Origin: a bacterium
GTDB taxonomy: Bacteria; JAMCPX01
Length of the DNA stretch: 25,070 nucleotides
Assembly (NCBI GenBank): GCA_021789095.1
Contig: JAJYJX010000011.1
Span: forward strand, 1-25,070
Direction: 5' to 3'
Shown here: in pieces, positions 6,753 to 15,212 of the stretch
Numbering within the stretch: position 1 is the stretch's first letter
Layout: each line of letters opens with the position of its first letter
Program-made: the position numbers and the translations under genes
Notes under the pieces: generated by a model
What the model was told of the DNA's origin: nothing
Seen by the model: the letters and a program-made list of their open reading frames with translations, nothing else
The model's database searches: none

Positions 6753-8060
6753 ATGAAAACAGATCTGAGATACGCGGTTTCCACATTAAAGCCTCTTGGC
6801 AGGCTGCTTGTCAATACGGACAATATAAGCACATGGGAGCATGATACAAAGACCCTGCCGTTTTCATGCAGAAGGCTGAGAAGAAAATACAGGATGTTTG
6901 CAAAGAAGTATCTCGAACCAATAGCTCTTGAAGTTGACGGCGATATTGAACACTTTGATCCCCTTCCTGTGCTGAGAGCAGCAGGCAGGGAAGGGCTGCT
7001 TTCTGAGGCCATGTTCAGGCCGGTTGGTTCCGGTAGTCTCTCTGCAATGCTTTTCAGTGGAGGGCTTACATTTCCCATCGCCTTGAAAGGTGAAGAATTA
7101 ATGAGTGCATGCGGAGGGCTCGGCTTGCTTATACTTGACCATGAACTTGGCATTGCCCCGATAATGCTTGCAGGCGACCTGTTCCAGTTCTTCAAATGGC
7201 TGGGCAAGATAGCCTATGCAAACCTTCACGGAGAGCCGTGTCCTGTTGCCTTTGCAATTACAGAACCGTCCGCGGGTTCTGATGTAGAGGAGACTGAGGG
7301 GGCGCTGAAGGCAAGGCTTATGACATACGCTGAACCTGTTGAAGGCGGCTACAGGCTGAACGGCAGGAAGGTCTTCATAAGTAACGGCGCTGTTTCGAAA
7401 TATGTAACGTTGTTTGCAGCTATGAAGGGCGAAGGTATAGAGTCATGGACATGCTTTCTCCTAGACAAAGAGATGAAAGGGTTTTCCGTTGGCAGGCACG
7501 AAAGGAAGATGGGGCAGAGAGCATCCGATGCCTCGGAGCTGATCCTTGAAGACGTGTTCGTACCAGGCAGCAGGGTGATAGGCAAGCTGCGCGGAGGCTG
7601 GGCATTGAACCGCAATGTGCTTGTATATTCACGTGTGGGTGTTGCGGCAATGTCGCTGGGCATAGCAAGGTCTGCACTTGAAAAGACCGTTGATTTCTGC
7701 AGGACGCATTCCCTTGGGGGTAAAAGGCTTATCGAGTACCAGGATGTACAGCTTTCAATAGCGGACATGATGATAGATGTTTCCGCTGCAAGAGGCATGG
7801 TATGGCAGGCAGCCAGATCAACAAAGCCGTACCAGGCTGCGACCGCGGGTGCAAAGGTATTTGCAAGCGACACTGCGTACAGGGTAAGCAACCTTGCGAT
7901 GGAGATAATGGGTGATTACGGGTATGTGCACGAATACGGTGTTGAAAAGGCGCTCAGGGACGCAAGGCTTACACAGATATACGAGGGTACAAACCAGGTC
8001 AACAGGCTTGCGGTCATAGAATGGCAGTTCGATTCAGAGCTGGCGCAGACAGTGTATTGA
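6753..8060 (+). CDS. Acyl-CoA dehydrogenase (intact)
   Basis: A 435-residue acyl-CoA dehydrogenase with all landmarks: VAFAITEPSAGSD (about 166-177, flavin and substrate contacts), NGRKVFISNG, RKMGQRASDASEL, EIMGDYGYVHEYGVEKALRDA and YEGTNQVNRL with catalytic base E411. It should oxidise an acyl-CoA at C2-C3 and hand electrons to ETF. It is longer than the usual 380-400 residues, mainly through an N-terminal extension of about 40 residues. The GGAGG preceding its ATG lies inside the upstream degenerate homologue, which points to translational coupling and perhaps a mixed oligomer. Chain length of the substrate cannot be judged. A repeat element follows directly downstream. Confidence 0.88.
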   Translation: MKTDLRYAVSTLKPLGRLLVNTDNISTWEHDTKTLPFSCRRLRRKYRMFAKKYLEPIALEVDGDIEHFDPLPVLRAAGREGLLSEAMFRPVGSGSLSAMLFSGGLTFPIALKGEELMSACGGLGLLILDHELGIAPIMLAGDLFQFFKWLGKIAYANLHGEPCPVAFAITEPSAGSDVEETEGALKARLMTYAEPVEGGYRLNGRKVFISNGAVSKYVTLFAAMKGEGIESWTCFLLDKEMKGFSVGRHERKMGQRASDASELILEDVFVPGSRVIGKLRGGWALNRNVLVYSRVGVAAMSLGIARSALEKTVDFCRTHSLGGKRLIEYQDVQLSIADMMIDVSAARGMVWQAARSTKPYQAATAGAKVFASDTAYRVSNLAMEIMGDYGYVHEYGVEKALRDARLTQIYEGTNQVNRLAVIEWQFDSELAQTVY

Positions 8061-8367
8061 TTCGCGGCTGATTCTGTTTTAAATTTAGGACTACATACCT
8101 TATGCAGTCTCTCCGGTGAAACCAAAATATGCGATTGCAAAATAAGGAAGTTTGAGTAATGAAAGAAAACCCTGCGTCAAATAGAGGTATTCTTCGAATA
8201 TCGGCAAAACGTATAACAATGGTGTGTGCATATAAACATACAGAGGGCTATAACATCATGTATGATCAAAACCTCTGAATCTCAGGTGGATCTCAGGGTT
8301 GGACGAATGAGCAAACTTCCTTATTGCATTCTGAGGGTAAATAAAAATTTTAAAAAGGGGTTTTCAA
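8061..8367. other. 307-bp intergenic gap filled by a repeat element
   Basis: The gap between the acyl-CoA dehydrogenase and aconitase genes is mostly occupied by the repeat element at 8118-8340. Outside it only about 57 bp on the left and 27 bp on the right remain, the latter holding the aconitase ribosome-binding site AAAAGGGG. I see no tRNA and no convincing terminator or promoter. Confidence 0.6.
8118..8340 (+). repeat. MITE-like interspersed element, copy A
   Basis: A roughly 223-bp unit bounded by inverted repeats. The inner 14 bp are perfect (AATAAGGAAGTTTG at 8141-8154 and its complement at 8312-8325), with weaker outer pairing. The unit aligns over its whole length with the complement of 23694-23939, including an identical 18-nt core at 8185-8202 that folds as GGTATTC-TTC-GAATATC. 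The same frame in both copies encodes similar peptides (MRLQNKEV and MHLKNREV; ASNRGILRIS and ASNKGILRIS), but copy A has in-frame TGA codons. No transposase-sized frame is present. It could be a non-autonomous mobile element or the remnant of a gene. Boundaries are approximate. Confidence 0.65.
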
Positions 8368-10296
8368 ATGAAGGAAAATCTTGTAATGAAAATTTTCAAA
8401 TCACACCTTGTCGAAGGTACATTGAAGCCGGGCAATGATATAGGGTTAAGAGTCGATGAGACTTTGCTTCAGGATGCAACAGGCACCATGGCTGCACTCC
8501 AGTTCGAGGCAATAGGCATACCGAGGATAAAGGTAAAAAGGGCTTTCACATTTGTGGATCACAACATGCTGCAGACAGGTTTCCAGAATGCGGACGACCA
8601 CAGGTTCCTTCAGACTTTTTCAAATAAGTACGGACTGTATTTCTCAAAGCCCGGCAACGGCATATGCCACCAGGTATATCTCGAGAGGTTCTCTAAGCCC
8701 GGCATCGTTTTGCTGGGTGCAGACAGCCATACGCCGAATGCAGGCGCAACAGGTATGATAGCAATAGGTGCAGGCGGGCTTGATGTTGCTGTTGCAATGG
8801 CAGGCAGGCCTTACTACACAAAGATGCCTGCTGTTGTTCATGTGAAGCTTACCGGCAGGCTTAAGCCGTGGGTCGCGTCAAAGGATATAATGCTGGAACT
8901 GCTGAGACGCCTTACTGTAAAGGGCGGTGTGGGAAAGGTCTTCGAGTTCGGAGGAGAGGGTGTTAAAACCCTGTCTGTACCGGAGCGTGCCACGATAGCA
9001 AACCTTGGTGCAGAGCTTGGTACGACAACATCCATTTTCCCTTCCGATCAAAGGGTGCTTGAGTACTTTAAGCTCCAGAAAAGAGATAAAGATTATAAGC
9101 CGTTCACCGCAGATCCCGATGCGGAGTACGATGAGGTTGTAGAAATAGCACTTGATAAGCTTACACCGCTGGTCGCCAGGCCATCAATGCCGGATAAGGC
9201 AGTTCCAATAACGGAAGAAGAGGGCAAGGATGTAAGACAGGTGTGCATAGGAAGCTGCAACAACTCGTCTTATGATGACCTCATGCTTGTTGGCGCGATG
9301 TTAAAGGGTAAAAAGGTACATCCTGATGTAAGCCTCACTGTAACGCCGGGTTCAAAGCAGGTGTTTGAAATGGTTGCCGCGTCAGGCGCGCTTCAGCACA
9401 TGATCGGTGCAGGAGCAAGGATACTTGAAGCCGCGTGCGGACCGTGTATCGGGATGGGGCAGGCGCCTCCTTCAGGTTCTGTATCAATCAGGACGATGAA
9501 CCGCAACTTCCTTGGCCGCAGCGGGACCCCTGATGACAGGGTCTATCTTGCAAGTCCTTACGTTGCAGCAGCATGCGCGTTAAAAGGCAGGATATATGAC
9601 CCAAGAAGGCTTGGTTCAAAGCTGCCTGTTATCAGAAAAGCAAAAAGCTTTATTATCGATGACAGCAACATCATCAAGCCGTCTGGAAAACCCGGGAAAG
9701 TCGTCGTGGAAAAGGGGCCCAATATAAAACCATTGCCATTGCGCGGCGAGCTCGAGGATGCAATAACATCCGTCATTCTTATAAAGGTCGGTGACAACAT
9801 TACGACCGACCACATTATGCCTGCAGGAGCAAGGGTGCTTCCTTACCGGTCCAACATACCTGCAATATCCGATTTCGTTTTTTACAACATAGACCGTGAA
9901 TTCCCGAAGCGCGCAAAACAATCCGGCGGCGGCATCATTGTCGGCGGCGGCAATTACGGACAGGGCTCAAGCAGGGAACACGCTGCCCTTGCACCGATGT
10001 TCCTCGGCGTGAAGGCTGTCATGGCAAAATCCTATGCGCGCATCCATCGTTCCAACCTGATAAACTTCGGCATCATACCGTTGATCATCAGGGACCAGGC
10101 GGCATTTGATTCGATCGAACAGGGCGATACGATCGTCATGGAAAATATCAGGGAGCATATCAAAAAAGATGATCGCATGAGTGTTTCCATAAAAAACAGG
10201 GACAAAACAATAGAGGTTTATCTTGATACGAATGCAAGGGAGAGGAAGATACTGCTGTCCGGCGGCCTTTTAAACATGATAAAACAGGAGGCATGA
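8368..10296 (+). CDS. Aconitate hydratase (short, 642-residue form)
   Basis: Aconitase catalyses citrate to isocitrate through cis-aconitate with a [4Fe-4S] cluster. The cluster cysteines are visible: C297 in CIGSCNNSSYDD and C357/C360 in EAACGPCIGMG. Other family signatures are DHN (65-67), LLGADSHTPNAGATGM, IRTMNRNFLGRSG and, in the swivel domain, TTDHIMPAG, NYGQGSSREHAAL and RSNLINFGIIPL. At 642 residues it is the compact form common in anaerobic bacteria rather than the roughly 890-residue AcnA. AAAAGGGG precedes ATG 8368; a second ATG at 8386 is a possible start. A homoaconitase-like role is possible, but citrate to isocitrate fits the 2-oxoacid oxidoreductase downstream. Confidence 0.88.
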   Translation: MKENLVMKIFKSHLVEGTLKPGNDIGLRVDETLLQDATGTMAALQFEAIGIPRIKVKRAFTFVDHNMLQTGFQNADDHRFLQTFSNKYGLYFSKPGNGICHQVYLERFSKPGIVLLGADSHTPNAGATGMIAIGAGGLDVAVAMAGRPYYTKMPAVVHVKLTGRLKPWVASKDIMLELLRRLTVKGGVGKVFEFGGEGVKTLSVPERATIANLGAELGTTTSIFPSDQRVLEYFKLQKRDKDYKPFTADPDAEYDEVVEIALDKLTPLVARPSMPDKAVPITEEEGKDVRQVCIGSCNNSSYDDLMLVGAMLKGKKVHPDVSLTVTPGSKQVFEMVAASGALQHMIGAGARILEAACGPCIGMGQAPPSGSVSIRTMNRNFLGRSGTPDDRVYLASPYVAAACALKGRIYDPRRLGSKLPVIRKAKSFIIDDSNIIKPSGKPGKVVVEKGPNIKPLPLRGELEDAITSVILIKVGDNITTDHIMPAGARVLPYRSNIPAISDFVFYNIDREFPKRAKQSGGGIIVGGGNYGQGSSREHAALAPMFLGVKAVMAKSYARIHRSNLINFGIIPLIIRDQAAFDSIEQGDTIVMENIREHIKKDDRMSVSIKNRDKTIEVYLDTNARERKILLSGGLLNMIKQEA

Positions 10297-10299
10297 ACT

Positions 10300-10602
10300 A
10301 TGGCACAATGGTATAAGGTATCCTGCGAGAATTGTGGTTATACAAATGAACTCATTTTGGGTTCATCCGTAACTGCGGAAAGCCTGAAAGATTTAAACGA
10401 GGACTCAGCGGACTTCAAGATCTTCAAATGCAAGAACGACCGTGAACTGTTTACCATAGATGTGCACAGCAGCGACTTCGATAACAAATGTCCTGTGTGC
10501 GGTGCTGCCGTAACGGAAATAAACATTGATAAAATCGATGGACATACCTGTCCCAGGTGTGATAGCAAAACACTAAAGATAGAGCCTGTAGTACACATGT
10601 AG
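10300..10602 (+). CDS. Small zinc-ribbon protein of unknown function
   Basis: A 100-residue protein with three cysteine pairs: C9/C12 (CENC), C64/C67 (CPVC) and C84/C87 (CPRC), plus a lone C44. Pairs of this type usually form zinc ribbons. There is no signal peptide or membrane helix. It starts 4 bp after the aconitase stop, with AGGAGG upstream, and the ferredoxin-type flavoprotein follows 22 bp later, so it is surely co-transcribed. It could be a metal-binding or redox accessory protein for its neighbours. I do not recognise a named family. Confidence 0.75.
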   Translation: MAQWYKVSCENCGYTNELILGSSVTAESLKDLNEDSADFKIFKCKNDRELFTIDVHSSDFDNKCPVCGAAVTEINIDKIDGHTCPRCDSKTLKIEPVVHM

Positions 10603-10623
10603 AAAGGCAAAAGGACAAGGAGC

Positions 10624-12417
10624 ATGAAGGAAGAAAAAACCTATCTGTCATCAGAACGGGAATCCTTTAATCATCTGACAGCGGCAAGGCGCGTTGAAAG
10701 GTCTGTTTACTTCTCAAACAATAAAAAGGATTTTGCATGGATGGGAGAAAATGTTCCCTGCCAGACAGCATGTCCTGCATTAACGAACATTCCGGGTTAT
10801 ATATACACCGATTATCAGGAAAGGTACGGCAGGTCTTACGAGATCAACCGCTATGTAAACATACTGCCGGGTGTGCTCGGCAGGATCTGCTCAAGGCCGT
10901 GCGAACTCGCATGCAGGCACGGATGGCCGGGTTTTGGTGAACCGGTTGCAATATGTCATTTAAAAAGGGTCGCAAGTGATTTCAAGCCTGAAGGACACCG
11001 CATAGAAGAGTTCATGTTCGGGCCTTCGGGCAAGAAGGTCGCAGTTGTCGGTTCCGGACCCGCGGGCCTTGGTGCTGCACACGACCTTGCCATATTCGGT
11101 CATAGGGTAACAATATATGAGGCACTTGAGCGTCCAGGCGGCATGCTCAGATACGGCATACCGGAATTCAGGCTCCCAAGGGACATACTCGATGTTGAGA
11201 TCTCGAACATCCTCAGACTCGGCGTTGACCTTCATGCAGGCGTGCGTGTGGGCAAGGATATAAAGCTTGAAGAACTTCTCAGAAGCTATGATGCCGTGGT
11301 TCTTACAGCAGGTACCTACAGTCCGAACAAGCTCGGGATAAAAGGCGAAACCCTCGATCATGTTTATTCGGGTCTTGATTTCATGATGGATGCGAATTCG
11401 GGCAAGGATGTTTTTGTAGGCAGTAAGGTCCTCGTTGTCGGCGGCGGGTATACTGCAATGGACTGTGCGAGAACGTCGATGAGGCTTGGTGCCAGGAGAG
11501 TGATTATAAACATACTTACAACAGAGGATTACATCACGGTAAACAGGGATGAACTCAATGAAGTAAAAACAGAAAATGTAGAGATAAGGGGGCTGGTTTC
11601 AATCGAGCAGGTAGATCGTTCGGGCAATAGCCTTGGTGTAAGGTTCAAGAGGAACAGGCTCGGCGGGTACAGTGAAAAAGGAGAGAGGCTTGCTGTACCG
11701 ATAAAGGGGTCTGATTTTACGGATGATGCCGACAGCGTGATCTATGCCGTAGGCCAGAGACCTGAAATTTCGTTTGTAAAGAGTGTCTTAAGGCTGGATA
11801 AGGGCAATATGATAACATATGACAGGTCAAGCTTTGCAACGGACGTAAAAGGGCTTTTTGTTGCGGGCGATTTTGGAACCGGTGCCTCCACGGTCATCGA
11901 ATCCATAGCGTCCGGACGCAATGCAGCATGGGCCATTGACAGATACCTTGCAGACCGGACACGGAGAAAAAAGGTTGTACGGTTCGAGAAATACGCAGAA
12001 AAGCAGAGGGAGCGTGCATGGGATTTCATCCCGAGGCAGGCCATGCCCACACTTCCGGTAAAGGAACGTGTTGATCAGGTAGAGGTCGAACTCGGGCTGA
12101 ACATGACCCTTGGTAAAGAGGAGGCAAAGAGATGCTACCTGTGCTACCTGAAGTTTGAGATAGATGTCCCGAGATGCATATACTGCCGGTACTGTATTGA
12201 TGTCTGTCCTACAAACTGCATACATACAACAAAGGACGTTATAACGGAAGATGACGGAAAGCAGAGGCTGGTTGTTACGGATAAATGGAACGAGGTAAGC
12301 GCAATCGTTATTGACAACAATAACTGCATACGGTGCGGGAATTGCAAGAAGGTGTGTCCTGTGGAGTGCATAGATGTTGTCAAGGTTGAGCTCATAGAGC
12401 AGGATGTAGAGGTATAG
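10624..12417 (+). CDS. GltD/NfnB-like FAD oxidoreductase with C-terminal 2x[4Fe-4S] ferredoxin domain
   Basis: A 597-residue protein in three parts. The N-terminus (40-115) carries the cysteines typical of the iron-sulfur head of glutamate synthase small subunit and NfnB-type proteins (C46, C50, C89, C93, C97, C111). The middle is a two-dinucleotide flavoprotein, with the FAD motif GSGPAG at 143-148 and the NAD(P) motif VVGGGYTAMDCA near 270. The C-terminus has two ferredoxin motifs, CIYCRYCIDVCP and CIRCGNCKKVCP, for two [4Fe-4S] clusters. No glutamate synthase large subunit is nearby. The genes downstream encode a KorAB-like enzyme without its own ferredoxin subunit, so this protein may carry electrons between KorAB and NAD(P). 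That role is inference. AAGGAGC precedes the ATG. Confidence 0.87.
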   Translation: MKEEKTYLSSERESFNHLTAARRVERSVYFSNNKKDFAWMGENVPCQTACPALTNIPGYIYTDYQERYGRSYEINRYVNILPGVLGRICSRPCELACRHGWPGFGEPVAICHLKRVASDFKPEGHRIEEFMFGPSGKKVAVVGSGPAGLGAAHDLAIFGHRVTIYEALERPGGMLRYGIPEFRLPRDILDVEISNILRLGVDLHAGVRVGKDIKLEELLRSYDAVVLTAGTYSPNKLGIKGETLDHVYSGLDFMMDANSGKDVFVGSKVLVVGGGYTAMDCARTSMRLGARRVIINILTTEDYITVNRDELNEVKTENVEIRGLVSIEQVDRSGNSLGVRFKRNRLGGYSEKGERLAVPIKGSDFTDDADSVIYAVGQRPEISFVKSVLRLDKGNMITYDRSSFATDVKGLFVAGDFGTGASTVIESIASGRNAAWAIDRYLADRTRRKKVVRFEKYAEKQRERAWDFIPRQAMPTLPVKERVDQVEVELGLNMTLGKEEAKRCYLCYLKFEIDVPRCIYCRYCIDVCPTNCIHTTKDVITEDDGKQRLVVTDKWNEVSAIVIDNNNCIRCGNCKKVCPVECIDVVKVELIEQDVEV

Positions 12418-12419
12418 GT

Positions 12420-13454
12420 ATGCCGAAGAAAGCTTTTAAATATGTTATAATAGGGGACGGGCATGCAGGCAACAGCGCTGCGAAAACACTGAGGGAAGGC
12501 AACCGTGACGCGGAAATAATAATTATATCATCCAAACCCACTCATTACTTTGATCACAGTCTTCTCGCCAATTTCCTGCTGGATAAAAAAGACATAACTT
12601 CTCTCTACTTATACCCGTACACATGGTACAAAGAAAACAATATAAGGCTGAGGCTCAACCAGACCGTTACAAAGGTTATTCCGGACAAGCACCAGCTCAT
12701 TCTCGCACACAACGAGCGTATACACTATGACAGGCTTCTTGTTGCATCAGGGGCAAAACCAAAACTGCCGGAATCCCTGTCAAGGTACAAGAGCCTGCTT
12801 ACGGTCTTTACTGATGCTGTTGAGGCATTGAAACTAAGAGAAAGGCTTGGAAAATTGAAACATGTAACGATGGTTGGAGGGGATTGTATAGGTCTGCATC
12901 TTGCCGGTGCAATGTTAAAGCTCGGTAAATCAGTTACTTTTGTACTTAATGAATATAATTTCTGGCCTCTTGAGTATGATGAAGCGGTCAAAGACAAGCT
13001 TATAGAGAGCCTTAAAAAGAAGCACATCGAAGTGATTGCGGACGATATAACAACAGAGATTGTAAAGGACGGTACGGGCCTTAATGTCATGACAAAGAAC
13101 GGTAAAATCATAAAAACGGATCTTGCATTCCTTACTTCCGGTATGGTTCCTAACATAGATTTTCTTGACGGCAGCGGTATAGATGTTCAGACCGGCATAC
13201 TGGTTGATGAATACATGCACACAAGCGCACAGGATATATGGGCAGCAGGGGAGTGTGCGACGGTTTATTATCCGGAATTGAAAGATTACCGCCAGACAAC
13301 AGGTGAGATCAACGCAAAGGTGCTTGGAAACATATCCGCAAGGAACATGCTTGAGGAAAAAAAGGTTGTAAGCCTTGCTGAGCCCGGCAAGATTACAATC
13401 GAGGGCGAGGATTTTATTACCTACGGGTGGAAAGGATTCTCAATTGACATATGA
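12420..13454 (+). CDS. FAD-dependent NAD(P)H oxidoreductase (pyridine nucleotide-disulfide oxidoreductase fold)
   Basis: A 344-residue flavoprotein. The N-terminal FAD motif GDGHAGNSAAKTLR is followed by LLVASGAKPKLP, by a second Rossmann motif VGGDCIGLHLAGAM for NAD(P)H, and by DIWAAGECA, which closes the FAD site. It resembles rubredoxin reductases and the flavin half of assimilatory nitrite reductase. No redox-active CxxxxC pair is visible, so it is not a thiol reductase. It begins 2 bp after the previous stop codon and overlaps korA, so it belongs to the same transcript and probably the same electron-transfer unit. Whether it binds the GltD-like protein or KorAB directly is not known. Confidence 0.85.
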   Translation: MPKKAFKYVIIGDGHAGNSAAKTLREGNRDAEIIIISSKPTHYFDHSLLANFLLDKKDITSLYLYPYTWYKENNIRLRLNQTVTKVIPDKHQLILAHNERIHYDRLLVASGAKPKLPESLSRYKSLLTVFTDAVEALKLRERLGKLKHVTMVGGDCIGLHLAGAMLKLGKSVTFVLNEYNFWPLEYDEAVKDKLIESLKKKHIEVIADDITTEIVKDGTGLNVMTKNGKIIKTDLAFLTSGMVPNIDFLDGSGIDVQTGILVDEYMHTSAQDIWAAGECATVYYPELKDYRQTTGEINAKVLGNISARNMLEEKKVVSLAEPGKITIEGEDFITYGWKGFSIDI

Positions 13455-15207
13455 AAAAAGCGTGACAATTGAAATATGCGGGAGCTCCGGGGACAGATCC
13501 CTTGCAGCAGGCGAGATACTTATAAAGACCCTGTCTGACATCGGGTATCATGTCATATCATTCGATGCTTATCCTGCGGAGATAAGGGGGTTCGGGAAAA
13601 CTGTTGCGCACATGAGGGCGGGCAGGGAATTCATGCTCAGCCTCAGCCGCAAGGTCGACATACTCATATCGCTGAACGACAGGTACTCCATGGAGCAGCT
13701 TAAAAGTTTAAACGATGAGGGCGTAGTCATATTTGATAACAGGCCCATGGAGACAGTGGAGGAGAACGCATGTATTGCAGGGCATCTGGGCCCAGGCATG
13801 TATCTCTACGGCATACCTCTTTACCAGTTGAGCCAGAAGACAACGAATGAGTCCAGGTCAAGGAACATTGTTGTTCTCGGGGCTGTTTCAGCATTATTTA
13901 ACATACCTAAAAATGAGTTTATAAATAATCTCACTGTAAAGCTCGGGAAAAAGGACAAGAGCGTGGATGCGGTTGTTGCTGCATTTGAAGAAGGGTACAG
14001 ATATGTGAGCGAAAACATTGTAAAGCTTGATCCCTACAGTTTTGAAAGGCTGTCCGTGGACAGGAAGGGCTACAAGCTGATGGACGGGAACAAGGCTGTT
14101 GCACAGGGGGCTATTGATGCGGGGTGCAAGCTGTATGCTGGGTATCCTATTACGCCTGCAACAAAGATCATGGAGGTACTGTTTACAGAACTGCCGAAGT
14201 ATGGCGGTGTTGTCGTACAGACCGAGGATGAGATCTCTGCAATAGGGCATGTGACAGGTGCCGGGTTTGCAGGTGTAAGGGCTATGACAGCAACCTCAGG
14301 ACCGGGCTTCTGCCTTATGACGGAGTTTATCGGATACAATGTGATGTCGGAGAATCCGGTTGTCATTGTTGACAGCCAGAGAGGAGGGCCTGCAACAGGC
14401 CTGCCCACAAAAACAGAACAGTCCGATCTTAACCACGCCTTATTCGGAGGCAATGGAGATACACCGAGGATAGTCATAGCACCAACAAGCGTAAAAGAAT
14501 GCTATCAATGGACAGCAGAGGCGTTCTACCTGGCAGAAAAATACCAGATGCCCGTGATCATCCTTATAGACCTGTTTTTATCGTTGTCTGTTAGAAACGT
14601 TTTACTTGACCCGTTACCCAATTACAAAAAAAGCAGTAATAAAGTTCCGGCTCAGGAAGATATGAAGCTTTATCTCCGGCAGAAGATAACGGATGATGGC
14701 GTATCCCCAAGGGCGCTTCCCGGACAGGAAAACGGGTATCAGGTTGTTTCAGGCCTTGAGCAGAATGAGTATGGAACACCTGTTTATGACGAGCATTCAC
14801 ACACAATGATGACGGAAAAAAGGTTCAGAAAGATAAAGGCGGCGCTCGAGAACGATGTTCCCCCGCCGCTGAGGAGCGGTACAAAGGGCAAGGTAAAACT
14901 TGGCGTTATATCATGGGGCTCAACAGCCGGTGCTGCTGCAGATGCACTTGACAGTGTTTTAAAGGAAGGCAGGAGCGTGGCAATGCTGAAGATCATCGTG
15001 ATGAATCCGCTCAGGGAAAAGGAGATACAGGAATTCCTGGACGATTGCGAAAAGGTGCTTGTACCGGAACTGAACTACGAGGGTCAGTTTGCAAACTGGC
15101 TTTCAATGCACTTCCAGAAGAAATTCTACAGGTATAACAAAGTAGCAACAAGGCCTATCACGCATGACGAAATTGAGGAAGAAATAGAGAGGTTGTTGAA
15201 GGAATAA
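13444..15207 (+). CDS. korA: 2-oxoacid:ferredoxin oxidoreductase, fused gamma-alpha subunit (KorA-like)
   Basis: The first 190 or so residues are the gamma domain (GSSGDRSLAAGEIL, YPAEIRGFGKTVAHMRAG), and the rest is the alpha domain (GNKAVAQGAIDAGCKLYAGYPITPATKIME, TEDEISAIGHVTGAGFAGVRAMTAT, SQRGGPATGLPTKTEQSDL). This fused layout is that of KorA of 2-oxoglutarate:ferredoxin oxidoreductases, which make succinyl-CoA and reduced ferredoxin. I chose the TTG start at 13444, preceded by AAAGGA at 7 nt spacing, over an ATG at 13375 that would overlap the upstream gene by 80 bp; GTG 13462 is also possible. The glycine-rich gamma loop has SGDRS where KorA proteins usually have SGDG. Context (aconitase, KorB) favours 2-oxoglutarate, but another 2-oxoacid cannot be excluded. 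Confidence 0.85.
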   Translation: MTYEKSVTIEICGSSGDRSLAAGEILIKTLSDIGYHVISFDAYPAEIRGFGKTVAHMRAGREFMLSLSRKVDILISLNDRYSMEQLKSLNDEGVVIFDNRPMETVEENACIAGHLGPGMYLYGIPLYQLSQKTTNESRSRNIVVLGAVSALFNIPKNEFINNLTVKLGKKDKSVDAVVAAFEEGYRYVSENIVKLDPYSFERLSVDRKGYKLMDGNKAVAQGAIDAGCKLYAGYPITPATKIMEVLFTELPKYGGVVVQTEDEISAIGHVTGAGFAGVRAMTATSGPGFCLMTEFIGYNVMSENPVVIVDSQRGGPATGLPTKTEQSDLNHALFGGNGDTPRIVIAPTSVKECYQWTAEAFYLAEKYQMPVIILIDLFLSLSVRNVLLDPLPNYKKSSNKVPAQEDMKLYLRQKITDDGVSPRALPGQENGYQVVSGLEQNEYGTPVYDEHSHTMMTEKRFRKIKAALENDVPPPLRSGTKGKVKLGVISWGSTAGAAADALDSVLKEGRSVAMLKIIVMNPLREKEIQEFLDDCEKVLVPELNYEGQFANWLSMHFQKKFYRYNKVATRPITHDEIEEEIERLLKE

Positions 15208-15212
15208 ACCCC

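Noticed and set aside
8226-8438. 70-codon + frame over the repeat and aconitase start
   Set aside because: It lies mostly in repeat copy A and runs out of frame into the aconitase gene, with no recognisable protein character.
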